Below, piece by piece: positions 1 through 9,170 of a stretch of 64,000 bases of DNA. The position numbers and the translations under genes are program-made. Under the pieces are notes generated by a model. The model made no database searches. It worked only from the letters and a program-made list of their open reading frames with translations, and was not told the origin of the DNA. The stretch spans positions 186,001-250,000 of the forward strand of contig NZ_SMFN01000003.1 of NCBI RefSeq assembly GCF_004349135.1. Direction: 5' to 3'. This DNA comes from Flavobacterium sandaracinum (GTDB lineage: Bacteria > Bacteroidota > Bacteroidia > Flavobacteriales > Flavobacteriaceae). Each line of letters starts with the position of its first letter. Position 1 is the stretch's first letter.

Positions 1-1892
1 CGATTTGTTATAACATCAGTTATTAAAACCGTATGGTTTTTAAAACTTAATTCATTAAGATTTAGAATATAATACCCATCAGTAGTTCCAATCAAATAGT
101 TAGAATTCGAAATTTGGGTAATATTTTCATAACCTAACATGGAATTAGTCAATGAAGCCGGAATAGGAATTACATTTTGTTTCAGCTGGTTACTTAATTT
201 ACTTAATGAAAAATAATGAATGTAATTTTTCGAGAAAAGCCATATTTTATTGGAATTATCCACAATTAATTTTCCTGATGTGTATTCCTCCTTTTCAAAA
301 ATAGAACTCAACAAGTTGTCTTTATTGAACTGTTTTGTCTTGTCATTCAATTTGAAGATCCCTTCCTTATTTGCATAATAAATGGTGTTATTGAATTTAG
401 TCAAACTGGCATTTTTCCCTTTTGTAGGTGTTTTATAAGTTTTAAAAGGATTTGTTTTCAGTAGTTTAGGATCCAACTGTAACCTAAAGACTCCTTTGTA
501 TTCATGACTAACAAAAACTTCCAAAGTATTAGTGACTTCAAAATATTTAGAGGAATAATCAAATCCAGCTACTTTATTTCTAAAACTCCACTGATTATTA
601 ATTTTAGTAAGGACTGATATTCCGTAATAATTTCCTTGAAGTAAAATACCTTTTTGATTAGGGACTGTTTCAAACTTCCAAGTTCCTGATGCTGAAAATA
701 TGTTTTTTGCAATCGTATTTTCAATTACAAAGGTTCCCGAATCATGACCACAAAAAAGTGTTCCGTCGTATTCAAACAAAGACCAAACCTGCCCTTTGGT
801 ACCATTTACAAACTTGAATTCATCATTTGTCTGATAGTTTTTATAAAACAAACCTTGATTGGTTCCTACATACAGTTTGCCATTGTGCAACTTGGACGTG
901 TATACAGTTCCTAAAATTCCTGTATCATCCACAAAACTTTGTATTGGAGATTGCAGATTAATACAATTGATTCCATTGTCTAAACCTGCCCAAAGATTTT
1001 TATCGGCATCTTCAAATAAAGAAAGTACCGTATTATTACTCAAACCTTTATTTTGAGTGATGTGGTATTTGATTTTTCCATCATTTTTTAGGATAAAAAT
1101 CCCATTTGAAACCGTTCCTAAAGCAAAGCTTCCGTCTGACAGTAACTGACTACTGTACACGCTGCTTGCCGCCAACTCTGAGTCAACCTCTGTAGAAAAT
1201 TTAGTCAATACAGTCCCTATGAGTTTGTAAAATCCGTTGCTCTGGGTTTGGATTAAAAGGCCTTCATCGATTGCAAAAATATTGACAATTTTATTGGTTT
1301 TCAAAATTGCATTGTCAGAAACCAATCGTCCTTTTCCACTTTCAATTTCAAAAAGTCCTTCATTAATTGTTTGAAAAAAGAGCGCATTTTTTGTTCGAAA
1401 CGATTTAATTATATTGTTTTTAGGAGCAATAATTTGAAACCCACCCGTTTTAGAATCATAAATATAAATGCGATTCAAGGATTGAAAAATCACCCATTGA
1501 TCATAATTTAAGATGTTCCAAAATTGTTCATCGTCAAGAATTTTATTTTTTATTGTTTTGCTGAGTGAAACGTATTTGAGCTTGCCATTTGCCTTTCGTG
1601 TCCAGAAACCAAATTCCATATAACAACCCGTGAAAACCTTGTTACCAATCACTTTCACTGAACGGATAATGGTTTCGTTTGGCGATGGATATAACTCCCA
1701 CACCGCGCCATTAAATTCTAAAAGTCCTTCATTATTAGCAAAGAAAACATAATGGCTTTGATCCTGAGAAATCATCCAATTTTGGTTTCCCGCTCCATAC
1801 GTAGAAGAGGAGTATTTAATAATTGGTGGCAATTCTTGAGAAAAAGCAGTAAAAGACAGAAAAAAAATAAAAATGTAAAGTTTTGTTTTCAA
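1..1892 (-). CDS. Two-component-regulator propeller protein, 5' part (runs off the window)
   Basis: The reading frame is open from a TTG start at 1892 to the window edge (about 630 codons), so the C-terminus is missing. It begins with a signal peptide (MKTKLYIFIFFLSFTAFSQ), followed by many short repeats with Gly/Trp/Asn-rich turns such as LWAGLDNGI, LFCGHDSG and YLIGTTDGYY. These look like two-component-regulator propeller blades. In flavobacteria such proteins are usually 900 or more residues and end in a Y_Y_Y domain, a membrane helix and a LuxR-type or histidine kinase output; that part lies outside the window, so the output is unknown. No in-frame ATG precedes the TTG. It is divergent from uvrA. 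Confidence 0.8.
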   Translation of the reverse strand, partial: MKTKLYIFIFFLSFTAFSQELPPIIKYSSSTYGAGNQNWMISQDQSHYVFFANNEGLLEFNGAVWELYPSPNETIIRSVKVIGNKVFTGCYMEFGFWTRKANGKLKYVSLSKTIKNKILDDEQFWNILNYDQWVIFQSLNRIYIYDSKTGGFQIIAPKNNIIKSFRTKNALFFQTINEGLFEIESGKGRLVSDNAILKTNKIVNIFAIDEGLLIQTQSNGFYKLIGTVLTKFSTEVDSELAASSVYSSQLLSDGSFALGTVSNGIFILKNDGKIKYHITQNKGLSNNTVLSLFEDADKNLWAGLDNGINCINLQSPIQSFVDDTGILGTVYTSKLHNGKLYVGTNQGLFYKNYQTNDEFKFVNGTKGQVWSLFEYDGTLFCGHDSGTFVIENTIAKNIFSASGTWKFETVPNQKGILLQGNYYGISVLTKINNQWSFRNKVAGFDYSSKYFEVTNTLEVFVSHEYKGVFRLQLDPKLLKTNPFKTYKTPTKGKNASLTKFNNTIYYANKEGIFKLNDKTKQFNKDNLLSSIFEKEEYTSGKLIVDNSNKIWLFSKNYIHYFSLSKLSNQLKQNVIPIPASLTNSMLGYENITQISNSNYLIGTTDGYYILNLNELSFKNHTVLITDVITN

Positions 1893-2054
1893 TGGTATAT
1901 CGATGTTAATTATTTCAAAAATAATCTTAAAAATAGTATTTATTTATTGGATAGAAAACATAAAAACTATACAACAAGGAAAAAGTTTATTCCTGCCTCA
2001 CTTTTAATGATTATTTGTGAGTTGTTCAATTCTTTTAGTCCGTTCAAAATTGAT

Positions 2055-2062
2055 TACTTTTG
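2055..2062 (+). promoter_or_regulatory. Bacteroidetes -7 element before uvrA
   Basis: TACTTTTG matches the TAnnTTTG consensus and lies 17 nt before the uvrA ATG at 2080. It supports that start over an upstream in-frame TTG at 2017. Confidence 0.55.
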
Positions 2063-2079
2063 TAAAAATTATCGTTTTT

Positions 2080-4863
2080 ATGCAAGTTGACCTTTCAAAA
2101 TTAGATCCAAAGAAAAATATCATTATAAAAGGTGCGCAAGTACATAACTTAAAGAATGTAGATGTCGCCATTCCCCGAAATAAGTTAGTGGTTATTACCG
2201 GACTTTCAGGTTCTGGAAAATCAAGTTTGGCATTTGATACACTGTATGCCGAAGGACAGAGACGTTATGTAGAAAGTTTGTCTTCTTACGCCCGACAATT
2301 TCTTGGAAGATTAGATAAACCAAAAGTAGAATACATTAAGGGAATCGCCCCCGCAATTGCTATCGAACAAAAGGTAAACACGACTAATGCCAGATCGACT
2401 GTAGGAACTTCAACAGAAATCTATGATTATATAAAATTATTGTTTGCTAGGATAGGACGAACCTATTCCCCGGTTTCAGGACGAGAAGTCAAAAAAAATA
2501 CAGTATCTGACGTGGTTACTGATGTAAAAACTTTTGATTTAGAAAGTAAATGGCTTCTCCTCGCTCCCATTCATTTAGAAGAAGGAAGAAAACTGGAAGA
2601 CAAATTAAAAGTGCTTTTGCAACAAGGTTTTGCTCGAATTTTAGTTAATAATGAAATGGTTCGTTTGGATGATTTACCAGATTCACTCACCAAAAAAAAT
2701 ATTTTTCTAATTATCGATCGAATTGTAGTCAAAGAAGAAGAAGAGTTCTACAATAGATTAGCCGATGCAGTGCAAACCGCTTTTTTTGAAGGAAAAGGAA
2801 TTTGCCATTTACAAGAATTAAACTCCGATAAAAAGTTTTCTTATTCTAATAATTTTGAATTAGACGGTATTACTTTCTTGGAACCAAATGTTCATTTGTT
2901 CAGTTTTAACAATCCATATGGCGCCTGTCCTGTATGTGAAGGCTACGGAAATATTATAGGAATTGATGCCGAATTAGTAGTCCCCAATACTACTTTATCC
3001 GTTTTTGAAAACGCTATTTTCCCTTGGCGTGGTGATAGTATGAGTTGGTTTCGAGATGAATTGGTAAATAACGCTTACAAGTTTGATTTTCCCATTCACA
3101 AACCGTTCTTTCAATTATCCGAAGAGCAAAAAGAATTGATTTGGAACGGAAATGAATATTTTCAAGGTCTGAATACTTTTTTCAAAGAATTAGAAGAAAA
3201 GAATTATAAAATACAAAATCGGGTGATGCTTTCTCGCTATCGCGGGAAAACCAAATGTTATTCCTGTAAAGGAAAACGCTTGCGAATCGAGGCCTCTTAT
3301 GTGAAAATTAATTCTAAGACAGTCTCTGATTTAGTTGATTTACCAATTAAACATTTAGTTCGTTTCTTTGATAGCATTGAGTTAGATGTTTATGAAAAGC
3401 AAATCGCCAAACGTTTATTACTTGAAATCAACAATCGACTGGCATTTTTAACTGAAGTTGGTTTGGATTATCTTACATTAAACAGAAATTCATCAACCCT
3501 TTCTGGTGGAGAATCGCAACGCATCAACTTAGCGACTTCGTTAGGGAGCAGCTTGGTGGGATCGATGTATATTCTGGATGAACCGAGTATTGGTTTACAC
3601 CCAAAAGACACAGAACGTTTAATAAAAGTATTGCTTTCACTTCGAGATTTAGGGAACACAGTTATTGTAGTGGAACATGATGAGGATATCATGAAGGCAG
3701 CGGACATGATCATCGATATTGGTCCAGAAGCGGGTACATTAGGCGGTCATTTAGTAGCGCAAGGAACATTTGATGAAATCCTTAAATCAACATCGCTTAC
3801 TGCTAAATATTTGAACGGTGATTTAGAGATTTCAGTTCCTAAAAAACGAAGACCATTTAAGAATTATATCGAAATAAAAGGCGCCAGAGAAAATAATCTT
3901 CAAAATATAGATGTCACTTTTCCTCTAGATGTTTTAACTGTGATCACAGGAGTTTCAGGTAGTGGAAAAAGTACGCTTGTCAAGAAAATATTGTTCCCAG
4001 CGATGCAGAAAAAACTGAAAAATGTGGGCGAAAAAGCGGGACAATTCAGTGAAATGTCTGGATCATTTTCACAAATAAAACACATTGAATATGTCGATCA
4101 GAATCCAATAGGCCGAAGTTCTCGTTCTAATCCAGTTACTTACATCAAAGCGTATGATGACATTAGAGAATTATACGCTAAAGAAAAATTATCAAAAATA
4201 AGAGGATATCAGGCCAAACATTTTTCTTTTAATGTTGATGGTGGAAGATGTGAAACCTGCAAAGGAGAAGGTTCTATAAATGTGGAAATGGTCTTCATGG
4301 CCGATGTGCAATTGCCTTGCGAAACCTGCAATGGAAAAAGATTTAAGAAAGAAGTTCTGGAAGTAGCCGTTGAAGGCAAAAATATCCATGATATTCTCAC
4401 TATGACTGTTGACGATGCTATTGCTTTCTTTACAGCAAACAAACAGGCTAAAATCATCCAAAAATTACAACCGCTACAAGATGTTGGATTAGGATATGTA
4501 CAATTAGGACAATCGTCGTCTACGCTTTCAGGTGGCGAGGCGCAACGGATCAAGTTAGCCTCCTTCTTAGTAAAAGGAGCTACAAAGGACAAAGCACTTT
4601 TTGTCTTTGACGAACCTACAACAGGATTGCATTTTCACGACATCAAAAAACTATTAACTTCCTTTGATGCCTTAATAGAAAAAGGACATTCGATAATTGT
4701 GATAGAACACAATCTGGATCTGATAAAATGTGCGGATTGGATTATTGATTTAGGCCCAGAAGGCGGAGAAAACGGTGGAAAACTATTAGCAGTGGGAACT
4801 CCAGAACAGGTAGCGAAAATCAAAACATCAGTTACGGGACACTATTTGATAGATAAATTATAA
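2080..4863 (+). CDS. uvrA: Excinuclease ABC subunit UvrA
   Basis: 927-residue UvrA, the damage-recognition ATPase of UvrABC nucleotide excision repair, acting on DNA in the cytoplasm. Two ABC halves are visible: Walker A GLSGSGKS (about residues 41-48) and GVSGSGKST (about 625), each with an LSGGE signature ([11 protein letters not shown] and [11 protein letters not shown]) and a DEP Walker B. Zinc-binding CxxC pairs are present (CPVCEGYG and CYSCKGKR in the first half; CETCKGEG and CETCNGKR in the second). Length is normal for the family. The ATG at 2080 is chosen because a promoter-like TACTTTTG lies just upstream and the protein then begins MQVDLSKLD. Convergent with the small gene at 4869. 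Confidence 0.95.
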   Translation: MQVDLSKLDPKKNIIIKGAQVHNLKNVDVAIPRNKLVVITGLSGSGKSSLAFDTLYAEGQRRYVESLSSYARQFLGRLDKPKVEYIKGIAPAIAIEQKVNTTNARSTVGTSTEIYDYIKLLFARIGRTYSPVSGREVKKNTVSDVVTDVKTFDLESKWLLLAPIHLEEGRKLEDKLKVLLQQGFARILVNNEMVRLDDLPDSLTKKNIFLIIDRIVVKEEEEFYNRLADAVQTAFFEGKGICHLQELNSDKKFSYSNNFELDGITFLEPNVHLFSFNNPYGACPVCEGYGNIIGIDAELVVPNTTLSVFENAIFPWRGDSMSWFRDELVNNAYKFDFPIHKPFFQLSEEQKELIWNGNEYFQGLNTFFKELEEKNYKIQNRVMLSRYRGKTKCYSCKGKRLRIEASYVKINSKTVSDLVDLPIKHLVRFFDSIELDVYEKQIAKRLLLEINNRLAFLTEVGLDYLTLNRNSSTLSGGESQRINLATSLGSSLVGSMYILDEPSIGLHPKDTERLIKVLLSLRDLGNTVIVVEHDEDIMKAADMIIDIGPEAGTLGGHLVAQGTFDEILKSTSLTAKYLNGDLEISVPKKRRPFKNYIEIKGARENNLQNIDVTFPLDVLTVITGVSGSGKSTLVKKILFPAMQKKLKNVGEKAGQFSEMSGSFSQIKHIEYVDQNPIGRSSRSNPVTYIKAYDDIRELYAKEKLSKIRGYQAKHFSFNVDGGRCETCKGEGSINVEMVFMADVQLPCETCNGKRFKKEVLEVAVEGKNIHDILTMTVDDAIAFFTANKQAKIIQKLQPLQDVGLGYVQLGQSSSTLSGGEAQRIKLASFLVKGATKDKALFVFDEPTTGLHFHDIKKLLTSFDALIEKGHSIIVIEHNLDLIKCADWIIDLGPEGGENGGKLLAVGTPEQVAKIKTSVTGHYLIDKL

Positions 4864-4868
4864 GAGCA

Positions 4869-5168
4869 TTACCCCATATAACATTTTTCTTCAAAAGGAT
4901 TGCCGTCTTCATCAATTGCGATTAGGATTTTTTTAGCTTTTGAAGAAACTTGTGTGATGTAAATCCAAGCAATGGACCAAAGGCCAAGAGTCACACAAAA
5001 AATTACAAAATTAAAAAAATGGTCTACTTTTTTTTTCTTTTTTAATAAAACGGCATATGGCAACTTATCATTTCGTTCCAAAACTACAAATCCGTTACTA
5101 GTTTTACTGGCAAGAACGGAAGAAAATTTTATTAGATTCTCGTCAAAGATAGTATTGTTTGTTTTCAT
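4869..5168 (-). CDS. Small hypothetical membrane protein
   Basis: 99 residues, not recognised. A polar N-terminal half (about 1-42) ends in a run of five lysines, followed by one or two closely spaced hydrophobic stretches (about 48-72, FFNFVIFCVTLGLWSIAWIY) and an acidic C-terminus. The 3' end is 5 nt from the uvrA stop, in convergent orientation. A TATTTTTG -7 element on the minus strand at 5226-5233 fits as its promoter. Real gene status rests on length, promoter and plausible composition only. Confidence 0.6.
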   Translation of the reverse strand: MKTNNTIFDENLIKFSSVLASKTSNGFVVLERNDKLPYAVLLKKKKKVDHFFNFVIFCVTLGLWSIAWIYITQVSSKAKKILIAIDEDGNPFEEKCYMG

Positions 5169-5321
5169 ATTCCTTAAGATAATTAATCCGCATTTTTAAA
5201 TTGTTATTTCTAAAAACAACAAGGACAAAAATAATAGCAAATTTAGAATCTTACAATACCCACTTTTAGTGATATTTTAATTTTTATAATACAAAAGCAA
5301 CAAAATCAAACTACTAATCCG

Positions 5322-6782
5322 TTATCTCATTTTTTTTATAACAACATCAATCGCTTGATTGATTTCCAAAGAAATTACAAATTTGTAATTAATATAAATG
5401 TAAGTAACGGTAACTAAAACTGACTTTAAGGCTATAGATATTATCGGATTAAAAGGAAATTCCCAAAAATAGAATAAAAGAAATAGTATAAATGTGATTC
5501 CAAGAGAATATAGTGTTTGGTTTGTAAATGGATACAAATGCAATCTTTTGACCACAAAAAGTAATTTAGCTATACTGTAAAGAGTAATTGATACTAAAGT
5601 AGCAAATGCGGACCCCATAATACCGTACAGAGGAATAAATATTGCATTCAAACCAATCGCTACAACTACTAGAAAAACGCCTAGAAATAAAACAGCACGG
5701 TAATACTTTGTATTAAAAATGATTGCATTATTATTTCCTAAAATCAAATCAAAATATTTTGATAATCCAATCATAAAAACAACTAATATTCCACCGCTGT
5801 ATTCTTTTGGTACAATTTCATAGAGCTGATTAATATTAACAAAAATTCCTAGCATTACAAAACCACCTACCACTTGTAAATTGATTGATGTCTTTTTATA
5901 TAACACATTCAATTCGCTAAATTTATCGTCGTGCATCAGTTTAGCGGTAATTGGATATACAATTTGATGCATCGCGCGACTTGGAACTGATATTACTAAA
6001 GCAATAAAAGTTGCTATCGAATAATAGGCAATGTTTTCAATGACCATATATTGATTCAGCATAATTTTGTCACCATCCAAAAGCAAATTAGCCACACTCC
6101 CTGATAAAATAATATAGAAGGTATATTCTAATAAACCTTTCGCATTTTTTGGAACAGCGATCTGAAAACTGGGTTTTTTAATATAAAATGCATAAGCCAT
6201 GGTGATCAACAGCGCCAAAAAATAAATCCCAGCGGTGATGTAGACAAAATCTACTACAGTAATCCAATTATAGTACACCCCAATCAACGCAACTAAGGAA
6301 AACAATCTCAAACCTACTTCTTTGATAAAATTACCAAAAACCGAGTGCATGTGAACTCTGGCCCAAGCGTAAAAAATTTCGAAATAGGCCATGCACAGTC
6401 CTATAAATGGAATGAGCCAAATAAAATCCTTGACGACTGGATTTTTCTTGGATACAAAAATTAAAATATCATCAAAAAAAACAAATCCTATAAAAATTAA
6501 TGGAATGGATAGCAGTAAAGGAAACAAAACAGTAAAAGACAAAAACTGAGATCGTTCTTCGTCAGTGTTATACTGAGAATAGAATTTAACTAATGTATTT
6601 TGCATTCCTATTGCAAACAAAGGCATGATTACATTAGCAACAGAAAGTATGTAATTTGTTAAAGCATAATACGTAGCACCTAAAAAAATAGGGTATAAAT
6701 AAAGTGTATTTATTGCGCCAATTCCAAAACCCAAATAGGTAATTATCGTATTCTTTAAAGATTGATTTAATACTATTCCCAT
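5322..6782 (-). CDS. Polysaccharide/lipopolysaccharide flippase (Wzx/MATE-like)
   Basis: About 486 residues with some 12-14 hydrophobic helices and few charged loops, the profile of oligosaccharide flippases of the MVF/MATE superfamily that move lipid-linked glycans across the inner membrane. The N-terminus (NTIITYLGFGIGAINTLYLY) is typical of the family. The ATG at 6782 is preferred over an in-frame GTG at 6803. It lies 42 nt downstream of a glycosyltransferase on the same strand, which supports a role in surface polysaccharide export. The transported substrate cannot be inferred. Confidence 0.85.
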   Translation of the reverse strand: MGIVLNQSLKNTIITYLGFGIGAINTLYLYPIFLGATYYALTNYILSVANVIMPLFAIGMQNTLVKFYSQYNTDEERSQFLSFTVLFPLLLSIPLIFIGFVFFDDILIFVSKKNPVVKDFIWLIPFIGLCMAYFEIFYAWARVHMHSVFGNFIKEVGLRLFSLVALIGVYYNWITVVDFVYITAGIYFLALLITMAYAFYIKKPSFQIAVPKNAKGLLEYTFYIILSGSVANLLLDGDKIMLNQYMVIENIAYYSIATFIALVISVPSRAMHQIVYPITAKLMHDDKFSELNVLYKKTSINLQVVGGFVMLGIFVNINQLYEIVPKEYSGGILVVFMIGLSKYFDLILGNNNAIIFNTKYYRAVLFLGVFLVVVAIGLNAIFIPLYGIMGSAFATLVSITLYSIAKLLFVVKRLHLYPFTNQTLYSLGITFILFLLFYFWEFPFNPIISIALKSVLVTVTYIYINYKFVISLEINQAIDVVIKKMR

Positions 6783-6824
6783 TATTTTATCCTTACAAGG
6801 CACTAAGAAACCTCACTTTTAAAT

Positions 6825-8114
6825 TTAAACTTTATTAAGCAATTCCACCAATTCTTTAGTTAGATTTCTTCTGGAATAATTTTGTAATCCAACTCCATTC
6901 GATTGTAATTTCCCTTCTAAAAACTGATTATAAAAGTCCAAAATTACACTTTTAAGTTTCATTTTCTCTGAATAATCAAAAAATACGCCTGTGTTAGTAT
7001 TCGTAATAATTTCTGCAAAGTCAGATTCCTTTGGTCCAATAGCAATAATGGGTCGATTTGAAACCATATATTCAAATAATTTTCCTGGAATAATACTCTT
7101 TGTGTCTTCAGAATTAATTTCGATGAGTAGTAAAACCTGAGATTTCCTCTGATGCGCAATCGCTTCTGTATGCGAAACATACCCCAAATTATTCAAATAG
7201 GGTTTTAATCCGAATAGAGAAATGGTTTCTAAAACTTCCTGACTAACTGCTCCGATTAGTTTTATTTCTAAATGTGATTTAAAATCTGGAATCTCTTGTG
7301 TCAATTCAACCAAACTTTCCCATAAAATCAGAGGATTTCTCTCAGATAGAAAGGAACCAATATGTGCTAAGCTAAATTTAGTATCTAAAGTTTGTTTTTC
7401 GACTTGCTCCGTATCATAACCATTCGTTATTACCGCAATTGGCATACTGGTAATCGTCTCAAATTCAGTTTTGGTCGTTTTACTCGTTACGATAATGGTA
7501 TCGGCTGTATTCAAAACCTGATGTTCCAGTGCTTTGTGTTTTTTGGCTGCAAATCTAGACAATCGCAAGGATTTGTGATAGCCAATAGTGGTCCACGGAT
7601 CTCTGAAATCAGCAAACCATTTCAGATTTAATTTTTGTTTTAATTCTAATCCAATAAGATGCAAACTGTGCGGCGGTCCAGATGTTATTATGGTGTCAAT
7701 ATTATTCTCTTTAATGTATTTCTCCAGATAATCAACCGAGGGTTTCACCCAAAAAACACGCGCATCTGGAATAAAAAGATTGCCTCGAATCCAAAGAAAC
7801 GTTTTATCTAGAAAAGATTGCTTTTTCTGATTTGGAATAATTCCAGAATTCATCTTTTTAGTTTTATTCTTTGAAAGAAAAGATGCTAGTTGATAGGGTT
7901 CAAAAATGGTCTGTTTCAGAATAATCGCTTTGTCCGAAACTTCTTTGACCAAATTTTCATCAACAATGGGATACGTAGGATTCTCGGGGATATAGACAAT
8001 AGGCTGAACGCCAAAGTCTGGCAAGTACTTAACAAATTTAAGCCATCGTTGCACGCCTGGCCCTCCAGCTGGCGGCCAATAATAGGTGATTATAAGGATT
8101 TTTTTTTGAGACAA
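6825..8114 (-). CDS. Glycosyltransferase, GT4-like (GT-B fold)
   Basis: 429 residues. The N-terminus (KKILIITYYWPPAGGPGVQR) is characteristic of family 4/1 glycosyltransferases in Bacteroidetes, with an acceptor-side Rossmann domain to about residue 200. The C-terminal donor-binding domain carries IPGKLFEYMVSNRPIIAIG, the usual sugar-nucleotide-binding region, with Glu in FEY. It probably transfers a sugar during surface glycan assembly together with the flippase just downstream. Donor and acceptor are unknown. Confidence 0.88.
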   Translation of the reverse strand: MSQKKILIITYYWPPAGGPGVQRWLKFVKYLPDFGVQPIVYIPENPTYPIVDENLVKEVSDKAIILKQTIFEPYQLASFLSKNKTKKMNSGIIPNQKKQSFLDKTFLWIRGNLFIPDARVFWVKPSVDYLEKYIKENNIDTIITSGPPHSLHLIGLELKQKLNLKWFADFRDPWTTIGYHKSLRLSRFAAKKHKALEHQVLNTADTIIVTSKTTKTEFETITSMPIAVITNGYDTEQVEKQTLDTKFSLAHIGSFLSERNPLILWESLVELTQEIPDFKSHLEIKLIGAVSQEVLETISLFGLKPYLNNLGYVSHTEAIAHQRKSQVLLLIEINSEDTKSIIPGKLFEYMVSNRPIIAIGPKESDFAEIITNTNTGVFFDYSEKMKLKSVILDFYNQFLEGKLQSNGVGLQNYSRRNLTKELVELLNKV

Positions 8115-8134
8115 AATAAGTTGTTTATTATTTT

Positions 8135-8198
8135 GTCATTCTGACGAAGGAAGAATCACCATAAATAGTATTTGGGATTGTCCCTTTGCAAGAATGAC
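8135..8198. repeat. Short intergenic element with 8-bp inverted ends
   Basis: GTCATTCT (8135-8142) and AGAATGAC (8191-8198) are perfect inverted ends of a 64-bp stretch in the only gap between the small gene cluster and the glycosyltransferase. The left end continues GACGAAGGAAGAATC, a wording I associate with dispersed intergenic repeats of Bacteroidetes. That identity is recall, not searched. No coding potential. Confidence 0.5.
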
Positions 8199-8216
8199 TT
8201 AATTTTTGAGGAATTT

Positions 8217-8438
8217 CTATTTCGTAATGGATTTTAAATCTACCATAAATAAAGGGACATTACTATATAAACCTCTTGAAATTAAAAACAAAGCTGGAAT
8301 AATTGGTATTAAAAAATAAAACCTAAAATTCTCAGGACTAAACAGATAAATACCAAAGATAACTCCAAAAGACAACCCTAAAAAAAAGAGGTTCAATAAC
8401 ATTCGACGAAAGGATTCTAAACCGAATAATTCTTTCAT
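8217..8438 (-). CDS. Small hypothetical membrane protein
   Basis: 73 residues with two strongly hydrophobic segments (about 11-31 and 36-57), a likely two-helix inner-membrane hairpin. Not recognised. Its start is 4 nt from the stop of the nucleotidyltransferase gene, so the two are probably co-transcribed. Confidence 0.55.
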   Translation of the reverse strand: MKELFGLESFRRMLLNLFFLGLSFGVIFGIYLFSPENFRFYFLIPIIPALFLISRGLYSNVPLFMVDLKSITK

Positions 8439-8441
8439 AAT

Positions 8442-8909
8442 TTAATACATATTTTTGTTATTTATTTTCTCCAACTCTTCAATATCTAGTTGATCTTTAA
8501 GTCTGTTAGCTGCTTTTTTGGCAATAATCAAACTTTCATAATCAATAAAATAAACAGGAGTTTCATTTATCATTACAACAGTAGCGTCATTTAAAAGCAA
8601 ATCAAATGATTTATCTTCCAAACCTTTAACGGCGGTCATAATATCCAATCGCAAACCATAACTCAATGTAAAATCTGTCCAACCAGGAATAAATTGCATG
8701 GTTTCTATGGTTTCAAAATCTCCTAAATCAACAGACTTTAATGCTTTTCTTAAATTAATTCGATTCTCAAGAGTGTCTTCTAAATAAATGTCAATATCTC
8801 CTGTATTACGATTATAACCATAAATATTTACGGCAAAACCACCAATAGTTATATATCTAACTTTGTTTTGAAAAAAACTATTCCAAATGGCAACTATTTG
8901 CTCATTCAT
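8442..8909 (-). CDS. Nucleotidyltransferase-like protein (Pol beta superfamily)
   Basis: 155 residues. The motif YITIGGFAVNIYGYNRNTGDID (about residues 19-40) is the GG(x)nDxD core of minimal nucleotidyltransferases of the MNT/AbiEii-like type: a helical GG turn followed by DID as the metal-binding pair. A third acidic position is likely at LRLDIMT (about residue 93). It overlaps the preceding 55-residue gene (TAATG), suggesting translational coupling. Families with this fold include toxin-antitoxin and tRNA- or protein-modifying enzymes; the present target is unknown. Confidence 0.7.
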   Translation of the reverse strand: MNEQIVAIWNSFFQNKVRYITIGGFAVNIYGYNRNTGDIDIYLEDTLENRINLRKALKSVDLGDFETIETMQFIPGWTDFTLSYGLRLDIMTAVKGLEDKSFDLLLNDATVVMINETPVYFIDYESLIIAKKAANRLKDQLDIEELEKINNKNMY

Positions 8910-9076
8910 TATTTTTTAGATTGTATTTTTTTGGCTGTTTTAATCAAATAAGAAACCTCTAAAATCGCCATTAATCTTTCTAATCTTTCTAGATAAGAAA
9001 GCGATTTGATTTCGACAATTCTTTTCGCTTCTAACTCCTCTGGAGCTCCACAATTAAGAAATACCTTTTTCATCAT
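8909..9076 (-). CDS. Small helical protein upstream of nucleotidyltransferase
   Basis: About 55 residues from the ATG pair at 9076/9073. A longer in-frame start at 9100 lies upstream of the likely transcription start. Charged and helix-prone throughout (EELEAKRIVEIKSLSYLERL), lysine-rich at the end. Its stop overlaps the start of the nucleotidyltransferase by one base. Size and coupling fit an accessory or antitoxin-like partner, but there is no recognisable family motif. Confidence 0.55.
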   Translation of the reverse strand: MMKKVFLNCGAPEELEAKRIVEIKSLSYLERLERLMAILEVSYLIKTAKKIQSKK

Positions 9077-9097
9077 TGCTTTTTTTTTATATAACAA

Positions 9098-9105
9098 CAA
9101 AGATA
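9098..9105 (-). promoter_or_regulatory. -7 element of the small protein/nucleotidyltransferase cluster
   Basis: TATCTTTG on the minus strand, matching TAnnTTTG, 22 nt upstream of the ATG at 9076. No clear TTG partner is seen at the expected distance. Confidence 0.5.
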
Positions 9106-9170
9106 CTAAATGAATATTGAACTAATAAGATGAATAAATCATGACGACTACTTGTAAAGTTCTTAGATCA

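Noticed and set aside
7392..7631. Plus-strand frame inside the glycosyltransferase gene
   Set aside because: It is a shadow of the minus-strand gene, with no start context.
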